Below, in pieces: positions 57,121 through 64,000 of a stretch of DNA of 64,000 nt. The stretch lies in NCBI RefSeq assembly GCF_010669145.1, contig NZ_CP048635.1, forward strand, positions 496,001 through 560,000, in the 5' to 3' direction. How positions within the stretch are numbered: the first letter of the stretch is position 1; the number at the start of each line of letters is the position of its first letter. Made by a program: the position numbers and the translations under genes. The notes under the pieces are model-generated. The model was not told the origin of the DNA. It saw nothing but the letters and a program-made list of their open reading frames with translations, and made no database searches. This DNA comes from Rhizobium oryzihabitans. Lineage in GTDB: Bacteria; Pseudomonadota; Alphaproteobacteria; Rhizobiales; Rhizobiaceae.

Positions 57121-59217
57121 CTATCGCGTAAAGCTCTGCGCGTTTCCGGCATCGACATTGATGATGTTGCCGGTCGATTTAGCGGAAGCGTCGGACGCCA
57201 GGAAGTAGATCGCTTCGGCGATGTCTTCCGGGAACACGTTGAGCTTCAGCATCGAGCGCTTGCGATAATGTTCCTCCAGATCGGTCACCTCGATCTTGGA
57301 AGAGGCCGCGCGCTGCTCGCGCCATTCGCCGTTCCAGATCTTCGAACCGCGCAACACGGCATCGGGATTGACGGTATTGACGCGAATGCCCGCCTCCGCT
57401 CCCTCGAGAGCAAGGCAACGGGCAAGATGGATTTCCGCAGCCTTGGCCGTGCAATAGGCCGACGCATTGGGCGAAGAGGCAAGACCGTTTTTCGAGGCGA
57501 CGAACACCACGTTGCCGCCGAGATTCTGACGCCGCAGCAGACGGAACGCTTCGCGCGACACGAGGAAATAACCCGTCGCGAGAATGTCGATATTCTTGTT
57601 CCACATGGCAAGCGTGGTGTCTTCCACCGGTGCGGAGGAGGCAATACCGGCATTGGAGACGAGAATATCCACGCCGCCGAATTCCACGCTCGCTTCCGCA
57701 AAGGCTGAGATAACCGCGTTTTCCTGCGTCACATCCAGCTTCACGCTGCGCACCGCATCCGCGCTATAACGCTTGACGAAATCGCCACTGGCTGCTTCCA
57801 GCGCCGTCTCGTCGATATCGGCGAGCACAACGCAGGCGCCCTCGGCCGCCAGCCTTTCCGCCGTCGCCCGGCCGATGCCGCCGGCGCCACCGGTAACGAA
57901 AGCCACGCGGCCGGCAAGGCTTTTCGGCTTCGGCATGCGCTGAAGCTTTGCTTCTTCCAGCAGCCAATATTCGATATCGAAGGCCTCCTGTTCGGGAAGG
58001 CCCTGATATTCGGACACGGTGGAAGCACCACGCATGACGTTGATGGCGTTGACGTAAAATTCACCGGCGATGCGGGCGGTCGCCTTGTCCTTGGCAAAGG
58101 ACAACATGCCGACGCCGGGGATCAGAAAGATAACCGGGTTAGGGTCGCGCATCTTTGGCGAATTGTCGTGACGGCAGGCCTCATAATAGCGGCTGTAGTC
58201 AGCGCGATAGGCCTCTAGCGCCTTGTCGAGACCGGCCGTCAACGCATCCACATCGGGATTTGCCGTATCGAGATCGAGGATCAGCGGGCGGATTTTCGTG
58301 CGCAGGAAATGATCCGGGCAGGATGTGCCGAGATTTCCGAGCGGTTTCAAATCCTTGGAGTTGACGAATTCGAGAACCGCATCCTGATCGTCGAAATGGC
58401 CGAGCTTGCGCTCCTCGCGGCCGATGCGGCCACGGATTTCCGGCATCAGTCGGGCGGCAATGGCGCGGCGTTCGGCAACCGGCAGGCTTTTGGCCACAGC
58501 ACCGCCGAAAATCGTCTTACCTTCGGTCTGCGCCGCAAACCATTCGATCGCCTTGTTGATAATGGCAAGCGTCAATTCGTAACAAGCTTTGGCGTCATTA
58601 TCCCAGGTGAACAGACCGTGGCTTTCCAACACAACGCCCTTGGCTTTGGGGTTGGCCTTTACGAAAGCCTCGAGATCAAGACCGAGCTGGAAACCCGGAC
58701 GACGCCAGGGAAGCCAGCCGATGTCATCGCCGAAAATCTGCTGCGTCAGCTCTTTCGAATTTTTAGAGGCGGCGATGGCGATGATCGCATCAGGATGCAT
58801 GTGATCGACATGCTCATAAGGCACGAAACCGTGCAGAGGCGTATCGATGGAGGCGGCGCGCGGATTAAGGTTGAAAGTGCAATGCGGCAGGAAGCCGACC
58901 ATGCGGTCTTCATCCGCGACACCCTTGTAAATGCCCTTCAGCGCTTCCAGCTTGTCGAGATAGAGCGTCGCAAAACCATCGAGCTTGATGGTGCCGACAT
59001 CGCCGCCGGACCCTTTCACCCACATGACGCGGACCTTTTCGCCGGTCAACGGATCGGTTTCGAGCACCTTCGCGGATGTGTTTCCGCCGCCGTAATTGGT
59101 GATGCGCTTGTCGGCGCCCAGCAGATTGGAGCGGTAAAGCAGCTTGCCCGGCTCATCGAGCGTTTTGGCATAGGCGTCGTCCCAACGGCTTTCGAGAAGG
59201 CGGGATTTTCCCGTCAT
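57121..59217 (-). CDS. rhaD: Bifunctional rhamnulose-1-phosphate aldolase/short-chain alcohol dehydrogenase
   Basis: The 698-residue fusion has an N-terminal class II aldolase (FAVGGNTSAK-type GGGNTSAKV and the zinc His residues near FVPYEHVDHMHPDA) and, from about residue 440, an SDR (AFVTGGAGGIGRATAERLA, SNAGIASSA, ASAYCTAKA). The aldolase cleaves rhamnulose-1-phosphate to dihydroxyacetone phosphate and lactaldehyde, which the dehydrogenase part oxidises. Length matches rhizobial RhaD. It is divergent from rhaR and is transcribed with rhaI. Confidence 0.95.
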   Translation of the reverse strand: MTGKSRLLESRWDDAYAKTLDEPGKLLYRSNLLGADKRITNYGGGNTSAKVLETDPLTGEKVRVMWVKGSGGDVGTIKLDGFATLYLDKLEALKGIYKGVADEDRMVGFLPHCTFNLNPRAASIDTPLHGFVPYEHVDHMHPDAIIAIAASKNSKELTQQIFGDDIGWLPWRRPGFQLGLDLEAFVKANPKAKGVVLESHGLFTWDNDAKACYELTLAIINKAIEWFAAQTEGKTIFGGAVAKSLPVAERRAIAARLMPEIRGRIGREERKLGHFDDQDAVLEFVNSKDLKPLGNLGTSCPDHFLRTKIRPLILDLDTANPDVDALTAGLDKALEAYRADYSRYYEACRHDNSPKMRDPNPVIFLIPGVGMLSFAKDKATARIAGEFYVNAINVMRGASTVSEYQGLPEQEAFDIEYWLLEEAKLQRMPKPKSLAGRVAFVTGGAGGIGRATAERLAAEGACVVLADIDETALEAASGDFVKRYSADAVRSVKLDVTQENAVISAFAEASVEFGGVDILVSNAGIASSAPVEDTTLAMWNKNIDILATGYFLVSREAFRLLRRQNLGGNVVFVASKNGLASSPNASAYCTAKAAEIHLARCLALEGAEAGIRVNTVNPDAVLRGSKIWNGEWREQRAASSKIEVTDLEEHYRKRSMLKLNVFPEDIAEAIYFLASDASAKSTGNIINVDAGNAQSFTR

Positions 59218-59318
59218 GTCTTCCTCCCTATCAATCTGGCCAGATATGTCTGCATTCGCGGCGCCGATATCGGCCCGCCTCCTTTGACGGCAGATATCGC
59301 GCATCCAAAAGCACAATG

Positions 59319-59387
59319 TCAATCAAAAACGATCATAAATTTTCATGTTGCAGCGCGATATTGATTAATTTGATCGTTCTTGATTGA
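59319..59387. promoter_or_regulatory. Divergent rhaD/rhaR promoters with inverted-repeat operator
   Basis: TCAATCAAAAACGATCA (59319-59335) and TGATCGTTCTTGATTGA (59371-59387) are inverted repeats with one mismatch in 17, spaced by 35 bp. Each outer end contains TTGATTGACA, supplying a consensus -35: TTGACA at 59384-59389 with AATAAT at 59406-59411 toward rhaR, and TTGACA at 59323-59318 on the minus strand toward rhaD. A DeoR-type repressor, presumably RhaR, bound to both arms could loop the region and block both promoters. Confidence 0.72.
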
Positions 59388-59429
59388 CAACGTAAAGAGA
59401 TTGCGAATAATCACAATCAGGAGGACCCC

Positions 59430-60257
59430 ATGCACGAACGCGAACGCCATCGCATCATCTTGAGCGCCACGCAGGAAAAAGCTGTCGTGACGGTGCAGGA
59501 TATTGCCGAACTGACGGATGCGTCGGAAGCGACGATCCGCAGGGATATCGCGTCCCTGCATGTTCAGGGCAAGTTACGGCGCGTGCGCGGCGGGGCCGAA
59601 GCGGTGCATCCGCCGCAGCTCGGCAATCTGGCCGCAAGGCCGTTCCGAGTGTCCGAATCGGTCAATATCGACAAGAAACGCGCAATTGCGCGCAAGGCGG
59701 TCGATCTCTGCAACGATGGCGATGCGATCATTTTGAATGGCGGCACGACCACATTCCAGATGGTGCACTACATGGCGGCGCGACGGTTGCAGGTGATGAC
59801 CAATTCTTTCGCCATCGCCGAGCATCTGGTCAAGCATTCCAAATGCAATGTCAGCGTTCCGGGCGGCGCGATCTATCGGGATCAGAGCCTTATCCTGTCG
59901 CCTTTCGAGAATGATGCGATCCGCAATTTTTATGCGCGGCGGATTTTTCTTGGTGCGCAAGGCGTGGGCGCGCTCGGCATCATGGAATCCGACGCGCTGG
60001 TGATCCAGAGCGAGCAGAAGCTGATGCGACAGGCGGAAGAGCTGATCGTCATGGTCGATTCCTCGAAATTCAGAAAACGCTCCAGCCTGATTTTATGTCC
60101 GCTCGAAAACGTCTCGACCATCATTACCGATGACGGGATTTCGGATGAGGCGGCACGCATGGTGGAGGATGCCGGCGTCGAATTACTGATCGCCGGCGCA
60201 GCGGGGGATGGCAAGACAGCCAGCCCGCCGGATGAGGATTCCTCTTCGGTCGCTTGA
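59430..60257 (+). CDS. rhaR: RhaR, DeoR-family regulator of rhamnose genes
   Basis: The 275-residue protein has the DeoR HTH (residues about 6-57: HRIILSATQEKAVVTVQDIA, SEATIRRDIASL) and a sugar-phosphate-sensing domain (NGGTTTFQMVHYMAAR; MESDALVIQSEQKL). DeoR regulators typically repress and respond to phosphorylated sugars. It heads the rha transport operon and is divergent from rhaD, as in R. leguminosarum. Confidence 0.93.
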   Translation: MHERERHRIILSATQEKAVVTVQDIAELTDASEATIRRDIASLHVQGKLRRVRGGAEAVHPPQLGNLAARPFRVSESVNIDKKRAIARKAVDLCNDGDAIILNGGTTTFQMVHYMAARRLQVMTNSFAIAEHLVKHSKCNVSVPGGAIYRDQSLILSPFENDAIRNFYARRIFLGAQGVGALGIMESDALVIQSEQKLMRQAEELIVMVDSSKFRKRSSLILCPLENVSTIITDDGISDEAARMVEDAGVELLIAGAAGDGKTASPPDEDSSSVA

Positions 60258-60305
60258 GGAAGCGCCGAAGAGACGAACAAAGTTCAAAACGGGAGGAAAA
60301 GGGAC

Positions 60306-61316
60306 ATGAAACTTACACGCAGAACATTGACGAGCGTTCTGGCGCTCAGCGCGGCGCTCTCCGTCGCAGGACTGGGCGGCGTTGCCCAAGCAGCCGATGT
60401 GAAGATCGCACTGGTGGTCAAATCGCTCGGCAACGGCTTTTTCGAAGCCGCCAACAAGGGTGCGCAGGAGGCTGCAAAGGACCTCGGCGGCGTCGAGATC
60501 ATCTATACGGGCCCGACCAGCACCACAGCGGAAGGCCAGATCGAAGTCATCAATTCGCTGATCGCGCAGGGCGTCGACGCCATCGCCATTTCCGCCAATG
60601 ACCCGGACGCCGTTGTTCCGGCGCTGAAAAAGGCGGCACAGCGCGGCATCAAGGTCATCTCCTGGGATTCCGGTGTTGCGCCGGAAGGCCGCATTCTCCA
60701 GCTCAACCCCTCGTCCAACGCGCTGATCGGCAAGATGTGCCTGCAGCTTGCAGCATCGCATCTGGAAGGCGGCAAGGGCGATTTCGCCATTCTTTCGGCC
60801 ACCACCACCTCCACGAACCAGAATATCTGGATCGACGAGATGAAAAAACAGCTGAAGGATTTCCCCGGCCTCAACCTCGTCACCACCGTTTATGGTGACG
60901 ACCTTGCCGACAAGAGCTACCGCGAGGCGCAGGGCCTGCTTTCCTCGCAGCCGAATGTGAAGGTCATCGTTGCACCGACGACGGTTGGCGTTCTCGCCGC
61001 CTCGCAAGCGGTGAAGGATGCAGGCAAGATCGGTCAGGTCTATGTAACGGGCCTTGGCCTGCCGTCCGAAATGGCCGGCGCCATCAAATCAGGCGCGACC
61101 AAGGAATTCGCCATCTGGAACCCGATCGACCTCGGCTATTCCGCCACCCAGATCGCCTATCGCCTCGTGAAGGGCGAAACCGACGGCAAGCCGGGCTCGG
61201 AAATCGAAGCCGGTCGCATGGGCAAGATCAAGGTTGGCGAAAACAGCGAAGCGGCGATGGCCGATCCATTCGTTTATGATGCGAAGAATATCGATCAGTT
61301 CTCGAAGATTTTTTGA
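60306..61316 (+). CDS. rhaS: RhaS, rhamnose ABC transporter substrate-binding protein
   Basis: The 336-residue protein has a Sec signal (MKLTRRTLTSVLALSAALSV..., cleaved near AQAADV) and a periplasmic-binding type 1 body (LVVKSLGNGFFEAANKGAQE; SANDPDAVVPAL). It captures rhamnose for the RhaTP(Q) transporter. It follows rhaR by 48 bp and is followed by a very long palindrome at 61344-61489. Confidence 0.93.
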   Translation: MKLTRRTLTSVLALSAALSVAGLGGVAQAADVKIALVVKSLGNGFFEAANKGAQEAAKDLGGVEIIYTGPTSTTAEGQIEVINSLIAQGVDAIAISANDPDAVVPALKKAAQRGIKVISWDSGVAPEGRILQLNPSSNALIGKMCLQLAASHLEGGKGDFAILSATTTSTNQNIWIDEMKKQLKDFPGLNLVTTVYGDDLADKSYREAQGLLSSQPNVKVIVAPTTVGVLAASQAVKDAGKIGQVYVTGLGLPSEMAGAIKSGATKEFAIWNPIDLGYSATQIAYRLVKGETDGKPGSEIEAGRMGKIKVGENSEAAMADPFVYDAKNIDQFSKIF

Positions 61317-61343
61317 TCTGAGAAGTGACGGCAGTGTGCGGAG

Positions 61344-61489
61344 GGCACCCCCCTCTGCCCTGCCGGGCATCTCCCCCTCAAGGGGGAGATCGATATGCCG
61401 CACTCGCTCGTTCCATAAAGCGGGGCGCTATCCGCTTGCCGATCTCCCCCCTTGAGGGGGAGATGCCCGGCAGGGCAGAGGGGGGTGCC
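61344..61489. repeat. Giant palindrome between rhaS and rhaT
   Basis: Arms of about 49 bp (61344-61392 and 61440-61489) are complementary apart from one extra C in the second. Each arm also contains its own CTCCCCCTCAAGGGGGAG-type hairpin. The motif with GGCAGGGCAGAGGGGG is a frequent Rhizobiales intergenic element. In RNA it would form a very stable hairpin just after the binding-protein gene, consistent with a higher level of RhaS message than of downstream genes. Confidence 0.85.
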
Positions 61490-61526
61490 CCTCGCCGCTT
61501 CAATCAAAACTGACCGGTAAGACGGA

Positions 61527-63062
61527 ATGATGCGTGCTGAAACCCAAAACATAGACATCCCAGCGACTTCCAGCGGCGCGCCCATTCTCGAAATGCGCGG
61601 CATTAGCCAGATATTCCCCGGCGTCAAAGCGCTGGATGGCGTCGATATCGCGCTTTATCCCGGCAAGGTCACCGCGCTGATCGGCGAGAATGGTGCGGGA
61701 AAATCCACGCTCGTCAAAATCCTCACCGGCATCTACCGCCCGAATGAAGGCGAAATCCTTCTCGATGGCCAGCCCGTCCATTTTCACGGCGCGCAGGACG
61801 CCATCAATGCCGGTGTGACGGCCATTCATCAGGAAACCGTGCTGTTCGATGAGCTTTCGGTGGGTGAAAACATCTTCCTCGGCCATGCGCCAAAAGGCCG
61901 TTTCGGCCTCATTGACTGGAAGACCATCAATGCGCGCGCCAAGGTGCTGCTGGAACAGCTCGAAAGCACCATTGATCCGTCCATTCGGCTGAAGGACCTT
62001 TCCATCGCGCAGCGCCACCTCGTGGCAATAGCGAGAGCACTTTCCGTCGAGGCGCGCATCGTCATCATGGACGAACCGACGGCCGCCCTTTCCCGCAAGG
62101 AGATCGACGATCTCTTCCGCATCGTCGAAAACCTGAAGCGGCAGGGCAAGGCGATCCTCTTCATCAGCCACAAGTTCGATGAAGTCTATGAGATCGCCGA
62201 AAACTACGCGGTGTTCCGGGACGGCAAGATGGTCGGCGCGGGCAATCTTACCACAACACCGCAGGACGAGATCGTACGTCTGATGGTTGGCCGCGACGTG
62301 ACGAACGCATTTCCGAAACAGGCGGTTACCCTCGGCCCGACGGTTCTTTCGGTCCGAAATTATTCACACCAGACCGAATTTCGCGATATTTCGCTCGATC
62401 TGCGCAAGGGCGAGATTCTTGGCCTCTACGGGCTGATCGGCGCCGGGCGATCGGAACTTTGCCAGTCGCTTTTCGGCATCACCCGCCCGGCCTCCGGACA
62501 GATTACCCTCAATGGCGAACCGATCCTCATCCGTTCACCGGAAGATGCGATCCGCGCCGGCATCGTTTATGTGCCCGAGGAGCGCGGACGCCATGGGCTG
62601 GCGCTGGAAATGCCGATCTACCAGAACATGTCGCTGCCTTCCCTCACACGCACCTCGCGCAAGGGATTTCTCGCCGCCGCCAATGAATTCGCGCTGGCGC
62701 GCAAATATGCCTCGCGTCTCGACCTGCGCGCCGCCGCGCTGTCCGTGCCCGTCGGCACGCTTTCGGGCGGCAACCAGCAGAAGGTGGTGATCGGCAAATG
62801 GCTCGCCACCCAACCAAAGGTCATCATTCTCGATGAGCCCACCAAAGGCATCGATATCGGCTCCAAGGCCGCCGTGCACGGCTTCATCAGCGAGCTTGCG
62901 GCCGAAGGCCTCTCCATCATCATGATTTCATCAGAACTTCCCGAAATCCTCGGCATGTCCGACCGCGCCATCGTCATGCGCGAAGGCCTGATGGCGGGCC
63001 TGTTCGAACGCGCCGATTTTTCTCCGGAAAAGCTGGTGCGCGCCGCCACCGGCAACGCCTGA
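61527..63062 (+). CDS. rhaT: RhaT, rhamnose ABC transporter ATPase with two ABC domains
   Basis: The 511-residue protein has two fused ABC domains like RbsA. Walker A of the first is GENGAGKST (53-61); its Walker B is VIMDEPTAAL. The second has a degenerate Walker A (GLIGAGRSE) but a good signature (LSGGNQQKVV) and IILDEPTKGID. It energises rhamnose import. It is separated from rhaS by 210 bp containing the giant palindrome and precedes rhaP by 13 bp. Confidence 0.94.
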   Translation: MMRAETQNIDIPATSSGAPILEMRGISQIFPGVKALDGVDIALYPGKVTALIGENGAGKSTLVKILTGIYRPNEGEILLDGQPVHFHGAQDAINAGVTAIHQETVLFDELSVGENIFLGHAPKGRFGLIDWKTINARAKVLLEQLESTIDPSIRLKDLSIAQRHLVAIARALSVEARIVIMDEPTAALSRKEIDDLFRIVENLKRQGKAILFISHKFDEVYEIAENYAVFRDGKMVGAGNLTTTPQDEIVRLMVGRDVTNAFPKQAVTLGPTVLSVRNYSHQTEFRDISLDLRKGEILGLYGLIGAGRSELCQSLFGITRPASGQITLNGEPILIRSPEDAIRAGIVYVPEERGRHGLALEMPIYQNMSLPSLTRTSRKGFLAAANEFALARKYASRLDLRAAALSVPVGTLSGGNQQKVVIGKWLATQPKVIILDEPTKGIDIGSKAAVHGFISELAAEGLSIIMISSELPEILGMSDRAIVMREGLMAGLFERADFSPEKLVRAATGNA

Positions 63063-63075
63063 GAGGGGCAAAACC

Positions 63076-64000
63076 ATGCAACGTTTTCTCAAGAATCGCG
63101 AATGGCTGCTGGCGGGCATCATCGTCATCATGATCGCAGGCTTTGCGCTGCGCGCGCCCGGTTTCGGCAGGCCCGCCAATCTGGTCAATATCTTCAACGA
63201 CACGTCCATCCTCATCATTCTGGCGCTTGGCCAGATGGCGGTCATTCTCACCAAATCCATCGATCTTTCGGTTGCCGCCAACCTCGCCTTCACCGGCATG
63301 GCGGTGGCGATGACCAATGCCGCCTTTCCAGGCATTCCATTGCCGTTTCTCATCGCCATGGCGGTCGGCATCGGCGCGTTTTTAGGATCGATCAATGGCG
63401 TGCTGGTCTGGTGGCTCGGCATTCCGCCGATCGTCGTCACGCTCGGCACGCTCACCATCTATCGCGGCATGGCCTTCGCGCTTTCGGGCGGCGGCTGGGT
63501 GAATGCGCACCAGCTTTCGCCCACTTTCCTCAACGTGCCGCGCACGATGATCCTCGGCATGCCGGTTCTTTCCTGGGTCGCCATCCTCATCATCGCCGGC
63601 GCCTGGCTCGTGCTCAGCCGCACCTCCTTCGGCCGCTCGGCCTATGCCTCGGGCGGCAATCCGGGTGCCGCGGTCTATGCCGGCATCGATGTCGGCCGCA
63701 CACGCTTTCTGGCTTTCGTGCTGTCCGGTGCGCTGGCAGGACTTGCGAGCTATCTCTGGGTGTCGCGTTATGCCGTCGCCTATGTGGATATCGCCGCCGG
63801 TTTCGAACTCGATAGCGTGGCGGCAAATGTCATCGGCGGCATCTCCATTGCCGGCGGCATCGGCTCGGTGGCAGGTGCTGTGCTCGGCGCGCTGTTTCTC
63901 GGTGTGATCAAAAACGCCCTGCCCGTCATCGGCATCTCGCCCTTCGCGCAAATGGCGATTTCCGGCGTGGTGATCGTGCTCGCCGTCGTCTTCAACGCCC
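63076..64000 (+). CDS. rhaP: RhaP, rhamnose ABC transporter permease (truncated by window end)
   Basis: The first 308 codons are present with no stop before the edge. Multiple hydrophobic segments and the RbsC-type blocks LALGQMAVILTKSIDLSVAA, GIPPIVVTLGTLTIYRGMAF, SAYASGGNPGAAVYAGIDV and ANVIGGISIAGGIGSVAGAV show a sugar-permease of the branched-chain/ribose type. In R. leguminosarum, rhaQ, rhaU and rhaK follow. Confidence 0.92.
   Translation, partial: MQRFLKNREWLLAGIIVIMIAGFALRAPGFGRPANLVNIFNDTSILIILALGQMAVILTKSIDLSVAANLAFTGMAVAMTNAAFPGIPLPFLIAMAVGIGAFLGSINGVLVWWLGIPPIVVTLGTLTIYRGMAFALSGGGWVNAHQLSPTFLNVPRTMILGMPVLSWVAILIIAGAWLVLSRTSFGRSAYASGGNPGAAVYAGIDVGRTRFLAFVLSGALAGLASYLWVSRYAVAYVDIAAGFELDSVAANVIGGISIAGGIGSVAGAVLGALFLGVIKNALPVIGISPFAQMAISGVVIVLAVVFNA

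Overview
The window is about 64 kb of chromosomal alphaproteobacterial DNA, almost certainly from the Agrobacterium/Rhizobium group. The basis is a rhizobial-type rhamnose locus (rhaI and the aldolase/dehydrogenase fusion rhaD divergent from rhaR-S-T-P), a Blh/BigR sulfide-detoxification operon of the Agrobacterium type, high GC, and several Rhizobiales-style intergenic palindromes. No rRNA, tRNA, CRISPR, phage, integrase or transposase was seen.

Region 1 (1-23 kb) is an organosulfur island. It holds a peptide-type ABC transporter (3138-7027) with three family-5 binding proteins, an M20 deacylase, four luciferase-like flavin monooxygenases (two of the DszA/SnaA/NtaA type, one SfnG/SsuD-like, one more distant), two DszC-like flavoprotein monooxygenases (one cut by the window edge), an aldo/keto reductase, an NmrA-type reductase, a DUF3088 protein and a LysR regulator. 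Two genes that would normally be called sulfonate-binding proteins lack signal peptides and keep the Cys-His-Arg catalytic set of the desulfinase DszB. The region therefore encodes relatives of all three Dsz enzyme classes, duplicated, beside uptake genes. I infer a pathway that imports S-containing conjugates, oxidises them and releases sulfite. Three genes here carry single-base frameshifts, each fitting contraction of a GGGG run to GGG (or CCCC to CCC on the other strand).

Region 2 (23-33.8 kb) has an enolase-superfamily enzyme, an SGNH hydrolase and a binding protein, convergent with a four-gene NikBCDE/DppBCDF-like transporter operon. A LysE exporter, a FadR-type regulator and a GlxA-type regulator follow. 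Region 3 (33.8-38.7 kb) carries a chloroperoxidase-like hydrolase, an SDR and a membrane protein, then blh-bigR and two YeeE/YedE half-transporters behind an AT-rich BigR operator.

Region 4 (38.7-55.5 kb) is central metabolism: gpmI; a branched-chain amino acid locus with thiolase, acyl-CoA dehydrogenase and bkdA1-A2-B on the minus strand; and, divergently, an Lrp regulator and the full leucine pathway (isovaleryl-CoA dehydrogenase, methylcrotonyl-CoA carboxylase, HMG-CoA lyase, enoyl-CoA hydratase). The pantothenate genes panC and panB follow. Region 5 (55.5-64 kb) is the rhamnose catabolic locus, with a nearly perfect 17-bp inverted repeat between rhaD and rhaR that overlaps both likely -35 boxes. 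rhaP is cut by the right edge.
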